Assembly (NCBI GenBank): GCA_002342685.1
Contig: DDQN01000032.1
Span: 1 to 12,700 of the forward strand
Reading direction: 5' to 3'
DNA: 12,700 nucleotides
Origin: Vibrio sp. UBA2441
GTDB lineage: Bacteria > Pseudomonadota > Gammaproteobacteria > Enterobacterales > Vibrionaceae
Part shown: one piece after another, positions 1-7,407 of the stretch
How positions within the stretch are numbered: the first letter of the stretch is position 1
Layout of the letters: each line of letters opens with the position of its first letter
Notes under the pieces: model-generated
What the model was told of the DNA's origin: nothing
Database searches by the model: none
Seen by the model: the letters and a program-made list of their open reading frames with translations, nothing else
Made by a program: the position numbers and the translations under genes

Positions 1-37
1 CAATTTAAATTACAGGCTCGATAATTTAGATAATATT

Positions 38-727
38 CTAAATAATAATTTTTTTACTATATATTCTTTCTGGTCGCCCTCTCTTTCCATGATTTATTTT
101 TGCTTCCAAAAAACCGGAAATAACACAGTACTCTAGGTAACGTCTTGCTGTTGTCTTACTGATCTCTGTTGCATCAACCAGAGACTCGGCAGTGTGGCTA
201 ATATTATCTTCAACAAACAGGCTCTTTATTTTATCGACAGTAAGTTGGTCAATCCCTTTTGGTAAATTATTCAGGTCTTCATTTAATTTAGACTGATAAT
301 TCAACATCAGGTCGACATATCTTTGATTAATTGAGTCGGTAGATCTCACAGTGCTCATGTATTTTAAGAATCGACCTAAGGAATCGCTAAGTCTTGTATA
401 AGATATAGGCTTTAACAGATAATCAAATGCGCCAGCGCGAATCGCTTTTTTAACGGTTTCCATATCACTAGCTGCTGTAACAAAAATAACGTTTGGTGGG
501 TTTTCGCTTGAGAGCATCATCTTCATCAAGTCAATTCCCTTACCGTCAGGAAGGTAATTGTCTAGAATCACCAAATCAGGTTTAAATATCGCAAGCATGC
601 TTTTCGCTTCTTTAATGTTACCAGCAATACCAATCGGGTTAAAATTTGGAGATTCACGCAGTAGTTGACTATGAAACTCAGCAATATTTGACTCGTCTTC
701 TACTATTAATACGTCGTATATAATCAT
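38..727 (-). CDS. CitB/DpiA-type response regulator
   Basis: This is the DNA-binding partner of the sensor kinase encoded just upstream of it on the minus strand. The receiver domain spans about residues 1-120, with acidic pocket Glu10/Asp11, phospho-acceptor Asp56 in LDNYLPDG, Thr84 and Lys106. The C-terminal helix-turn-helix lies at about 170-222, with the family signature ISKTTARRYLEYC and a GKRGRPERIY tail. Both motifs match E. coli DpiA (CitB) as I remember it more closely than DcuR, and 229 aa fits the family. The start codon overlaps the kinase stop (ATGA), so the two are translationally coupled. It probably activates the glycyl radical enzyme and/or exporter promoters nearby. That target is inferred from location only; the family classically controls citrate or C4-dicarboxylate genes. 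Confidence 0.93.
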   Translation of the reverse strand: MIIYDVLIVEDESNIAEFHSQLLRESPNFNPIGIAGNIKEAKSMLAIFKPDLVILDNYLPDGKGIDLMKMMLSSENPPNVIFVTAASDMETVKKAIRAGAFDYLLKPISYTRLSDSLGRFLKYMSTVRSTDSINQRYVDLMLNYQSKLNEDLNNLPKGIDQLTVDKIKSLFVEDNISHTAESLVDATEISKTTARRYLEYCVISGFLEAKINHGKRGRPERIYSKKIII

Positions 728-2394
728 GATATTTTCTTATCTTCTGTCTTGGGGATATAAATTGAAAATACTGCTCCTTTAGGCTCAGACTCTTCAATTA
801 TCATTGTCCCATTTCCACGTTTCACATATTGGTCGACTAAATATAAGCCTATCCCGTGCCCTGGTTCATCTTTCGATGTTGCGCCTCGTTCTAATAATTT
901 ATCGTTATCATCATCCTTAAATCCGACTCCGTTATCTGAAACAACAATAATCAGAACGTCTGATTGATCTGATATCAGGAGGTTAACGACTTTATTGCTT
1001 TCTGAATTTTGTATTGTTGATTCAAAGGCATTATCAAGTAAATTTCCGAGCATCGCAGACAACTCTTCATCCTTTATAGAACTATCTTTCCCGTTATAAT
1101 TAGACATTGGGTCAAACTCTAAATACAAACCAAGTTCTTTGGCTTTACTGTATTTACCTAAGAGTAACCCCGCAATGGTTCTCGGACGAAAGTTCTTTGT
1201 TATGTAGTCTATTAACTCTTGTTTTTCGTTGTTAGTGCTTTCTAGTTCTGATAAGGCTTTATCGTATTCACCTATTTGTATCAGGCCGCTTATCGTTGAA
1301 AGTTGGTTGTTATGCTCGTGGTGGATCACACGCATGTTATCAATGTAATGTTGAGCTTGGGCCAGTTTCGTAGTCAGTGCTCCAATGTCGTCGCGTTGAC
1401 GTAAACTCACGACAAAACCGATTGTCTCACCATTGTTTCTCATCGGAACGCGATTTGCGATAAACGTTTCTCCATTGCAAGAAATCACTTCATCACTAAT
1501 ATTTTGTTCAGCTTGATCTTCTAACATCGAAGGGACAAAAAAATCGAGTGGTGTTATAAATGTATTGGCGGGCTGATTTATGGTTTGCTCTTTCGAGTGT
1601 ATAATGCCAAGCATATCGGATGCTCGCTTGTTGATATTAAGTATGGTCCCTTTCGTGCTTACCGCAACAATCCCTTCATACATTGATTCCATGACACTTC
1701 GTTTTAATTGCAGTGTGGCTGCTATCTCATTTGGCTCCATATTAAACATTTGGCTTTTAATATGATTGGAAAAATAAAAAGCGCCTATAAAAGACAATAA
1801 GCAGGAGACAAAGAGAATGAATATAATAGGGATAGCATATTCCAGAATTCTGTTGCTTAGTTTATCAATTAAATATCCAACAGACACTACCCCGACAACA
1901 AGACCGTCTTCATTAATTACTGGGGATTTACCACGAACGGAGAGACCAGATTCTCCCACTTTAACTGAAATGTAGCTTTCCCTTTCTACCAGAGCCTTTT
2001 TGTTATCATTACTATTAATTTTTTTACCAATGTATATGCTATTAGGATGATATAAGCGAACTTCATTAACATCTGCGATGACGATATAATCAGCATCACT
2101 TAATAGACTCAGCTTACTGAATTTATTTGCGATTTTCTTGTTTTCATTATTTGACAGCATTCGAGCAGTTTCTGCATCTGCTGCAATGTTTTTTGCCTGA
2201 ATTAAAGCCTTTGAGCCTACAAGGTGAGTAACCGTATTTTCCAGAACATTGAAAAAGAAACCACTTTGCAGAACGGTTAGTGCGACTACAAATAGGAATA
2301 AAAGAATACGAACTCGAGAGCGAAATTTAAATTTTTCAAGTACTTCCATGTTTTGACCATTTATTTCACTGACGTCACAACCTAAAGTCCACAT
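724..2394 (-). CDS. CitA/DcuS-type membrane sensor histidine kinase
   Basis: The 556-aa protein has the standard CitA layout. TM1 is at about 29-50, the periplasmic PAS/sCache ligand domain at 51-186, TM2 at about 187-208, a cytoplasmic PAS domain at about 225-335, and then the kinase core. The phospho-acceptor is His359 in RVIHHEHNN. The N-box is GNLLDNAFEST (450-460), G1 is DNGVGF (487-492) and G2 is GHGIGL (512-517). In the periplasmic domain RLYHP (Arg113, His116) and RGKSPV (Arg154, Lys156) match the Arg-x-x-His and Arg-x-Lys carboxylate-binding residues known from Klebsiella CitA. The ligand is therefore probably a small anionic, carboxylate-like molecule. Whether that is the substrate of the nearby glycyl radical enzyme is inference. 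Translation may start at Met1 or at Met16; neither has a strong ribosome site. Confidence 0.93.
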   Translation of the reverse strand: MWTLGCDVSEINGQNMEVLEKFKFRSRVRILLFLFVVALTVLQSGFFFNVLENTVTHLVGSKALIQAKNIAADAETARMLSNNENKKIANKFSKLSLLSDADYIVIADVNEVRLYHPNSIYIGKKINSNDNKKALVERESYISVKVGESGLSVRGKSPVINEDGLVVGVVSVGYLIDKLSNRILEYAIPIIFILFVSCLLSFIGAFYFSNHIKSQMFNMEPNEIAATLQLKRSVMESMYEGIVAVSTKGTILNINKRASDMLGIIHSKEQTINQPANTFITPLDFFVPSMLEDQAEQNISDEVISCNGETFIANRVPMRNNGETIGFVVSLRQRDDIGALTTKLAQAQHYIDNMRVIHHEHNNQLSTISGLIQIGEYDKALSELESTNNEKQELIDYITKNFRPRTIAGLLLGKYSKAKELGLYLEFDPMSNYNGKDSSIKDEELSAMLGNLLDNAFESTIQNSESNKVVNLLISDQSDVLIIVVSDNGVGFKDDDNDKLLERGATSKDEPGHGIGLYLVDQYVKRGNGTMIIEESEPKGAVFSIYIPKTEDKKIS

Positions 2395-2694
2395 TTTCTT
2401 TTCAAGCTGCCAGAGATTAATTATAAGTTTGTAAATAATAATACAGAATCACTACATAGAATAATTCGAACTTGATCATCAATTTAAAGGATATTTCTTT
2501 GCAACGTTTAAAAGAATAAAAACCTTTTAAATTATATTTTTTTGAGGGCAGAGACTTTGCAAATTGGATATAGGTTTGATCTGGAGTGATGAGCGATCAG
2601 ATCCGCTTCGGGAAAAGTTTGTGCAGTTATTCAACTTGAAAGAGAAGGCTAATTTTTAGGAAAGTACTGCTACTATTTTCAAGTGCCTGTCCTT
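2395..2694. other. Non-coding gap with a possible gene-end remnant
   Basis: This AT-rich gap lies between the kinase gene and the MerC-like gene. On the plus strand 2546-2659 is open for 38 codons and reads like a real C-terminus (segments GLIWSDERSDPL and KFVQLFNLKEK, then TAG), but it has no start codon and is cut off upstream by a stop. It may be the tail of a decayed gene; I do not recognise the family. A short inverted repeat (GATCTG ... CAGATC) lies inside it at about 2579-2604. No terminator with a clear T-tract is visible. Confidence 0.3.
2420..2448 (-). promoter_or_regulatory. Possible promoter of the two-component operon
   Basis: Read on the minus strand, a perfect -10 hexamer TATAAT lies at 2425-2420. 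It has only a poor -35 (TTCTGT) 17 bases further upstream. The start of transcription would fall about 19 bases before the Met1 codon of the kinase. The weak -35 would suit an activated or weakly expressed regulator gene. This call rests on pattern only. Confidence 0.35.
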
Positions 2695-3063
2695 TCAAGA
2701 AGCTTTTTTGTTTCGACACTGTAACCAGTTCCAAATTGTTGAACCAATCAGTAATACTAAGCCGATCGATTCAACAATTTTGTTGAAATAGATATACATG
2801 GAACCTACAACAAGCATGCTTCCTATTACCGCCAGAATCAGTGGGCCTGCCTTTTGCTGTGCTTTAAATCCTTTGAACACAAAGAACAAACAAGTTATGG
2901 CAAAAAGGGATACCAGCATGGCTTGAACGTGCGGATTTATCGTTATGTTAACGCCAAATACCGCCAGTATTCCAACTAAGATGACAGTGCCGTTGCAAGC
3001 GACTAATGCCAGCATGGCAGCCACTCCAGGCAGCCAAGACAGTTTCCCTGATGTATTACTCAA
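2695..3063 (-). CDS. Small MerC-like integral membrane protein
   Basis: This hydrophobic protein of about 122 aa has four predicted membrane segments and a basic, Cys-containing tail (LQCRNKK). The overall pattern, including the final IGLVLLIGSTIWNWL segment, resembles the MerC family. However, only one Cys sits in the first helix (VACNG) where mercury-transporting MerC has a pair, so a mercury role is not supported. The longest reading frame reaches 3105, but that would overlap the upstream gene by 50 bases. TTG codons at 3063 or 3066 just before that gene's TAA give a coupled start; the first internal ATG is at 3015. It shares a transcript with the alpha/beta-barrel gene upstream. Function unknown. 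Confidence 0.6.
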   Translation of the reverse strand: MSNTSGKLSWLPGVAAMLALVACNGTVILVGILAVFGVNITINPHVQAMLVSLFAITCLFFVFKGFKAQQKAGPLILAVIGSMLVVGSMYIYFNKIVESIGLVLLIGSTIWNWLQCRNKKAS

Positions 3064-3370
3064 CAACTCGGAAAATCTCCCATTTCTGTGTGCCTGAAAC
3101 AACATGGGGTTCTAGTGACTTACTCCATTGTTTATGTTCTTCAATATCACCGAGCTTTTGCCACGAATCGTTAAGTTCGTTTAAGCTGCTGATGGTAATT
3201 TCAGAGACGATTCGTGATTCCAATGCGCCTACAGAACCAACCAAAATACGGTATTTTCCTTTAGTCCAGCCAATCTGTGAACCTATCTCAGCAAACCATG
3301 TACTTAAAGACTCAATTACTTCGGGCTTATGGCCGAATTTTGCATCGATAGTCCATCTTGCAATCATCAT
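3056..3370 (-). CDS. Small dimeric alpha/beta-barrel-like protein
   Basis: This is a 104-aa soluble protein. It opens with a beta strand (MMIARWTIDAKFG), followed by a helix (KPEVIESLSTWFAEIG), two more strands (KYRILVGSVGA, RIVSEITIS), a helix (LNELNDSWQKLGD) and a closing strand (TQKWEIFRVVE). That is the order expected of a ferredoxin-like dimeric barrel such as NIPSNAP or Dabb proteins. No catalytic residues can be assigned. A clear ribosome site (AAGGAG) sits 7-8 bases before the ATG. It is the first gene of a two-gene minus-strand unit with the MerC-like gene, which begins within its last codons. The fold is inferred from pattern; the role is unknown. Confidence 0.7.
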   Translation of the reverse strand: MMIARWTIDAKFGHKPEVIESLSTWFAEIGSQIGWTKGKYRILVGSVGALESRIVSEITISSLNELNDSWQKLGDIEEHKQWSKSLEPHVVSGTQKWEIFRVVE

Positions 3371-3534
3371 GATTTGACTCCTTTGTGTGTATTTAAACCC
3401 TCACTAAGTATGGTTTATGCCAAATAAATAGCGAACAAAGAAAAGAAAATTCGAGGCTAGTCAATTTACTGAGACATAACGGCATTCTTTGCAATCACCT
3501 TCCCAAGTTCGAGACACTGAAGACGGACAAAAAA

Positions 3535-3737
3535 ATGAATGTAACTAAGGAGAATGCGGATCAGACTGTGCAATAAGGATATTTTATGATGAGAATAAGA
3601 GGCGTCTTGTTATTCGGTTTTGCAATGATATACAAATGCCTGGGAAAGGGGCTTCGAAACAAATAACAGAGGAGATAGTAAAGGATTGTCAGTTCGACAT
3701 CGAACACATCAAAGTTGAACTGACAAAATTAAATTAA
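3535..3737 (+). pseudogene. Possible frameshifted small gene, unknown family
   Basis: An ATG at 3535 starts a short frame (MNVTKENADQTVQ, then TAA). Another frame, open from 3549 to the TAA at 3735-3737, reads like genuine protein: segments IRIFYDENKRRLVIRF and ITEEIVKDCQFDIEHIKVEL. This second frame has no ATG before 3636. Joining the two frames near 3560 would give one protein of roughly 65 residues, so a frameshifted gene is plausible. Alternatives are a short real gene from the ATG at 3636 (33 aa) or chance. I do not recognise the family. It ends 10 bases before the convergent exporter gene ends. Confidence 0.3.
3686..3726. repeat. 13-bp inverted repeat beyond the exporter gene
   Basis: The arms TTGTCAGTTCGAC and GTTGAACTGACAA are complementary over 13 positions, with one mismatch that becomes a G-U pair in RNA. 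They are separated by 15 bases. The left arm also forms part of a perfect small palindrome, GTTCGA-CA-TCGAAC. The repeat lies 20 bases past the exporter stop codon. No T-tract follows on either strand, so it is not a standard intrinsic terminator; it may protect the transcript 3' end or be an operator. Confidence 0.5.
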
Positions 3738-3746
3738 CAAAAATAA

Positions 3747-4487
3747 TCAAAAGTTGACATTTTTAAACACCAGAGCACAACCAACGAACAGCAAAAAGCC
3801 GTGTACAATATGGTGGTAGTTGATTTTGTATTTTTGTAGGAAATGATACCCAACCATTCCTCCCGCCAAGCCGATAGCAAAGGCCGGCATAGCAGACATT
3901 ACATGCGATAGCACTTCATCGGTAATAAGCCCTTCATTCCAAAAACTGATGTTGGCGCCAATCATTTGCAGCATGAAAAAGAATGTCAGCGTTGATTTTA
4001 CCTGATCAGCAGTCCAAGGCTGCATTGAAGTGTAAGCGATCACTGGTGGCCCCGATTCTCCAACACTTGCACCAAGAATTCCAGAAGTAAAACCTGCACC
4101 AATAGTTACCGGGATTGAGGTTTTCTGAAATACCGGTTTCGTTGAGCGAAACGAATGTAGGCTTGAGATGACCAATACAATTCCCATAGTGAGCAGGATG
4201 TATTGCGACGGCATGCTGGCTAATAGTTTAGCACCTACAAATGAAGCAGGAACAGAGCCAGCAAAGAGGATTAAGCCCACCTTACGCTGGATTGAATGAC
4301 GCATTTTCCACGCGATGGGTAAAGTTACAAGCCAGCCAAAGATACCGGCAATTGGCACGGCCGTCTGGGCTCCAACGATAAGTGATAGTAACGGTACCGA
4401 CACCAATGCAGAACCAAATCCAGTAAGGCCTTGGGTAAATCCCGCTAATGCGATGATCATCGAAACTAATATAATGGTGGTGTCCAT
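3747..4487 (-). CDS. TauE/SafE-family anion exporter
   Basis: This 246-aa polytopic inner-membrane protein is of the TauE/SafE (DUF81) family. The family hallmark appears twice as an internal duplication: FTQGLTGFGSALVSVP in the first helix and GFTSGILGASVGESGPPVIAY in the second half. Members are known or proposed to export sulfite, sulfoacetate and related organosulfur anions, though many are uncharacterised. The frame extends to an ATG at 4652, but the extra 55 residues have no family character and follow no ribosome site, so I place the start at the ATG at 4487 (AGGA lies just upstream, though close). It is divergent from the glycyl radical enzyme gene across a site-rich intergenic region. 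That suggests export of a product of that enzyme; this link is inference. Confidence 0.82.
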   Translation of the reverse strand: MDTTIILVSMIIALAGFTQGLTGFGSALVSVPLLSLIVGAQTAVPIAGIFGWLVTLPIAWKMRHSIQRKVGLILFAGSVPASFVGAKLLASMPSQYILLTMGIVLVISSLHSFRSTKPVFQKTSIPVTIGAGFTSGILGASVGESGPPVIAYTSMQPWTADQVKSTLTFFFMLQMIGANISFWNEGLITDEVLSHVMSAMPAFAIGLAGGMVGYHFLQKYKINYHHIVHGFLLFVGCALVFKNVNF

Positions 4488-4595
4488 ATGTCCTGTTATT
4501 GAGCTAGAGATATTTACGGACACTATAGACTTAATAAAATTAATTACCATTAACTTTGTCACATATTGTTGATTTTTGTCTATTTGCTTTCGAGT

Positions 4596-4637
4596 TGTGA
4601 CAATTATCTCAGATAAAGGCAGAGGACTTCGTATAAT
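4596..4637 (+). promoter_or_regulatory. CRP-like site with TATAAT at class II spacing
   Basis: TGTGA-N6-TCTCA (4596-4611) matches nine of the ten core bases of the CRP consensus. A perfect -10 hexamer TATAAT follows at 4632-4637 with no recognisable -35. With +1 near 4644, the box would be centred at about -40.5, close to the class II position of -41.5. The message would have a leader of about 190 bases before the glycyl radical enzyme gene. It is a pattern-based prediction only. Confidence 0.4.
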
Positions 4638-4720
4638 GACATTATTTATCATCAGGTTTTTATAGGTCAGTAGAAATAAGTCGTTTTGTGTACACGTTTT
4701 TCATGCAAAGGGACGCCTGT

Positions 4721-4782
4721 GGTTAAGAAAGGTCAACACCTGAATCCATTCGGTCAACATTCCCATATTTATTACCGATAAA
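4721..4782 (+). promoter_or_regulatory. Phased direct repeats and proximal promoter of the GRE gene
   Basis: GGTTAAGA (4721-4728), GGTCAACA (4731-4738) and GGTCAACA (4752-4759) are spaced 10 and 21 bases apart, that is one and two helical turns, so they face the same side of DNA. The last copy overlaps a possible -35 (TCAACA, 4754-4759), with GATAAA (4777-4782) as a -10 after a 17-base spacer. This layout is what one expects of activator boxes abutting a weak promoter. The CitB-type regulator encoded nearby is the natural candidate, by inference. Confidence 0.4.
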
Positions 4783-4837
4783 AATGAATATTGGAATTTT
4801 GATGACTAATTCAGTTTTAACATTTAAGGGGTAAACA

Positions 4838-7369
4838 ATGGATAACTTCCAGGTTGATAAGGAGAGCTTGTTTGAAATAAAGGCAAACAATCATACTCTG
4901 GCTCGAGGAGCAGAAGATTTTGATAAAGTTTATGGTCTGGGGTATGAGGTTGGTCATGAGGATTGGTCTCCGTACCCAAGAGTCAATAAATTACGACAGA
5001 CTTTTCTTGATAGACCCTATGAAATTGACGTGGAAAGGTTGCGCCTTGTAACACAAGCTTATCGAGATCATGAAGCTACTCCACGCATTCTTCAATGTGC
5101 ATACGCCTTTGAAAATATTCTTCTTAATACAACAATACATATATACGATGAAGACTTAATATTGGGTGAAATTGCTGCTCCAGCTAAAGCTTCGCCTATT
5201 TATCCTGAGTTTTCTGCAGATTGGATTATTGATGAAATCTTAAACTCTCCGTTTGAAGAGCGTTCGAACGATCAATTCTACATCCGTAACGATCAAGACA
5301 GAGCCGAAATTCTTGAGCTTTGTGAATATTGGAAAGGAAAAAGCGCTAACGAGATCTTAACAGCCCATCTTGATGACGACCAAAAGAAAGGTTCTCATAT
5401 GGGTGAAAAAGTATTCCAGACAAACAATTATCACTTTGCCGGAATTGGCCATTTCGCGATGGATTTTAATAAATTAATGACACTTGGTTACGAGGGTGTT
5501 TTAGAGCAGGCAAAAGCGTCATTTGCCAAATTATCTAAGCAAGACCCAGACTTCAGTGACAAAAGAGATTATTACAAGTCCACAATTATCACGCTGGAAG
5601 CCGCTACAAAATACATCACTCGTTACGCAAAACTGGCTGAAGAGATGGCTTCTGATGAAGCCGACATACAAAGAAAGCAAGAATTGCAAAACATGTCGAC
5701 AAACTGCTATCAAATTGCAGGCGGTGTACCTCAAACCTTCTGGCAAGCAGCTCAGCTATTTAACTTTGCAGTAACACTTACCCAAATAGAAGGCAATGGT
5801 CACTCCATTTCGTATGGGCGTATGGATCAGTGGTTATACCCTTTCTATGAGAAGGATATAAAAGAGCAGGCTGTCACCAAAGAGTTCATTCTCGAACTGA
5901 TTGAAGTGCTTTATGTAAAAGTGAATAACCCAACAAAACTAAAAGATAAAGGTACGGTAAAAGTACGTAATGGTCGTGGGTTTGGTGGTGAAAGTTTAAC
6001 TATTGGTGGCGTTGATAAAGATGGTCATGATGCGACTAATGACTTAACCATGCTTATGTTAGAAGCGTCTGTACATACCCGAATGATGAACCCATGGGTA
6101 TGCCTGCGTTTGCATGAAAATACGCCTTATGAATTAAAGATAAAAACAATCGAGTGTATTAGAGCCGGATACGGCCACCCCAAACTATTTAATGACGGTC
6201 CTGCGATTAAAGCAATGTTAGGTAAAGGTGTAACGTCAGAAGAAGCACGAGATTATGCCGTTGTAGGGTGCGTTGAGCCAGCAGTTCCTGGTAAAGAGCA
6301 TGGCTGGCTTGATGCTGGTTATGTAAACACCGCTAAAATGATGGAAATGGTTATTAATGGCGGTCGAATTCTATCTGGACCTAATGCGGGAACACAATTA
6401 GGCCCAGATACAGGTAGTTTGGAAACTTACAGTACATTTGAAGAAGTTTTAGACAGCGTTGATAAACAATTTGCTTACTGGTGCGATCAACTATGCAGCT
6501 GTTTAAATGTGACAGATAAGATCCATCGTGTCGTCAAACCTACACCGTATATCTCAGCCTTTTTTGAAGGCTGTATTGAGTCAGGAAAAGACATGACCTA
6601 CGGCGGTGCAAAATATAACGGAACCGCGCCACAAGCGGCGGGCATTGCAACCTGCGCCGACTCACTTGCTACTATCAAAAAATTGGTCTTTGAAGATAAA
6701 AAGTATACCGGCAAAGAATTACTCGACGCGGTAAAAAATAACTGGAATGGATATGAAAAACTTTATGCATTAGTTAATAGTTCGAAGATCCCTCATTACG
6801 GTAATGATATCGACGAGGCCGATGAACTATTTACTTTCATGTTTGAATGTTATTGCCGTCATATTAAAGGCCGCACAAATCCTCGGGGTGGTAAATTTAG
6901 CCCGGGCGTTTATACCGTAAATGCAAACGTTGGAATGGGTTTGTATACCAATGCAACGTTAGATGGTCGTAAGAATGAAGAGCCTATTTCTGACAATATG
7001 GGACCAGTTCATACCGCTGGTGGTTCTCATGATATTCATGGGCCAACTGCTATCGTTAACTCTGTGACAAAAGTAGATCATAGTCTCGCGACCAACGGAA
7101 CCTTGCTAAACCTTCGATTCCCCGAAGATGCCGTTTCTGGTGTTGAAGGTCGAGATATTTTAGTAAGTTTCATTGATGAATACATCGCGAAGCAAGGCAT
7201 GCATGTTCAATTCAATATTATGAGCGCAGAAAAAATGAAAGCGGCACAGAAAAATCCTGACATGTACAGGGACATGCTGGTACGTGTTGCGGGGTACAGT
7301 GCTTACTTTGTTGAACTTGGCAAACCATTGCAAGACGATTTGATTCACCGGACTGAGCTTAGATTCTAA
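4838..7369 (+). CDS. PFL2/diol-dehydratase-type glycyl radical enzyme
   Basis: This 843-aa oxygen-sensitive cytoplasmic enzyme has the PFL-like N-terminal domain (about 30-700) and a C-terminal glycyl radical domain. The radical is carried by Gly819 in RVAGYSAYF, relayed to the thiyl Cys478 with general base Glu480 in GCVEP. By spacing, His205, His322/Ser323 (GHSISYGR) and Asp492 (GWLD) match the His164, His281/Ser282 and Asp447 of B12-independent glycerol dehydratase. Phe382 takes the aromatic position (FGGE). So it is not pyruvate formate-lyase, which has two adjacent cysteines. It lacks an obvious equivalent of the Arg189/Gln193 pair and Trp374 recalled for isethionate lyase, although RGGKF (Arg683/Phe687) matches that enzyme's Arg678/Phe682. 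The length fits the dehydratase, choline-lyase and sulfonate-lyase group. AAGGGG lies 6 bases before the ATG. The substrate cannot be assigned; a sulfonate or a diol is possible. Confidence 0.93.
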   Translation: MDNFQVDKESLFEIKANNHTLARGAEDFDKVYGLGYEVGHEDWSPYPRVNKLRQTFLDRPYEIDVERLRLVTQAYRDHEATPRILQCAYAFENILLNTTIHIYDEDLILGEIAAPAKASPIYPEFSADWIIDEILNSPFEERSNDQFYIRNDQDRAEILELCEYWKGKSANEILTAHLDDDQKKGSHMGEKVFQTNNYHFAGIGHFAMDFNKLMTLGYEGVLEQAKASFAKLSKQDPDFSDKRDYYKSTIITLEAATKYITRYAKLAEEMASDEADIQRKQELQNMSTNCYQIAGGVPQTFWQAAQLFNFAVTLTQIEGNGHSISYGRMDQWLYPFYEKDIKEQAVTKEFILELIEVLYVKVNNPTKLKDKGTVKVRNGRGFGGESLTIGGVDKDGHDATNDLTMLMLEASVHTRMMNPWVCLRLHENTPYELKIKTIECIRAGYGHPKLFNDGPAIKAMLGKGVTSEEARDYAVVGCVEPAVPGKEHGWLDAGYVNTAKMMEMVINGGRILSGPNAGTQLGPDTGSLETYSTFEEVLDSVDKQFAYWCDQLCSCLNVTDKIHRVVKPTPYISAFFEGCIESGKDMTYGGAKYNGTAPQAAGIATCADSLATIKKLVFEDKKYTGKELLDAVKNNWNGYEKLYALVNSSKIPHYGNDIDEADELFTFMFECYCRHIKGRTNPRGGKFSPGVYTVNANVGMGLYTNATLDGRKNEEPISDNMGPVHTAGGSHDIHGPTAIVNSVTKVDHSLATNGTLLNLRFPEDAVSGVEGRDILVSFIDEYIAKQGMHVQFNIMSAEKMKAAQKNPDMYRDMLVRVAGYSAYFVELGKPLQDDLIHRTELRF

Positions 7370-7407
7370 CTGATTTATTATTTAACTAACTTAAGTTCTA
7401 GCTAAAA

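Larger units (their letters stand above)
3371..3746. other. 376-base gap with decayed ORF and inverted repeat
   Basis: This gap lies between the exporter gene end and the start of the barrel-protein gene. Its right half holds a probable broken small gene on the plus strand and a long inverted repeat, both listed separately. The left half (3371-3530) should hold the promoter of the minus-strand barrel/MerC unit, but no convincing -35/-10 pair is visible there. Confidence 0.5.
4488..4837. promoter_or_regulatory. Divergent control region, exporter / glycyl radical enzyme
   Basis: These 350 bases separate the two divergent genes if the exporter starts at 4487. They hold a CRP-like box with a well-placed TATAAT, an 8-bp inverted repeat (4556-4563 and 4596-4603), a 13-bp palindrome ATAATG-A-CATTAT (4633-4645), a GTGTACAC palindrome (4688-4695) and three phased GGT(C/T)AA(C/G)A boxes (4721-4759). 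No convincing FNR box is present; the closest, TTGATGACTAATTC near 4799, fails in its second half. Density of symmetrical sites is far above that of other gaps in the window. Confidence 0.55.

Noticed and set aside
4488..4652. N-terminal 55-residue extension of the exporter
   Set aside because: It has no ribosome site or family resemblance; the typical first TauE helix begins right after the ATG at 4487.
4797..4815. FNR box before the glycyl radical enzyme gene (TTGATGACTAATTC)
   Set aside because: The second half does not match ATCAA, so it does not meet the consensus, even though anaerobic control would make sense.
4838..7369. Choline trimethylamine-lyase or pyruvate formate-lyase identity for the glycyl radical enzyme
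   Set aside because: Pyruvate formate-lyase has two adjacent active-site cysteines, here there is one (GCVEP). For choline lyase, the expected Asp/Thr pocket residues are not evident and no microcompartment genes are present.
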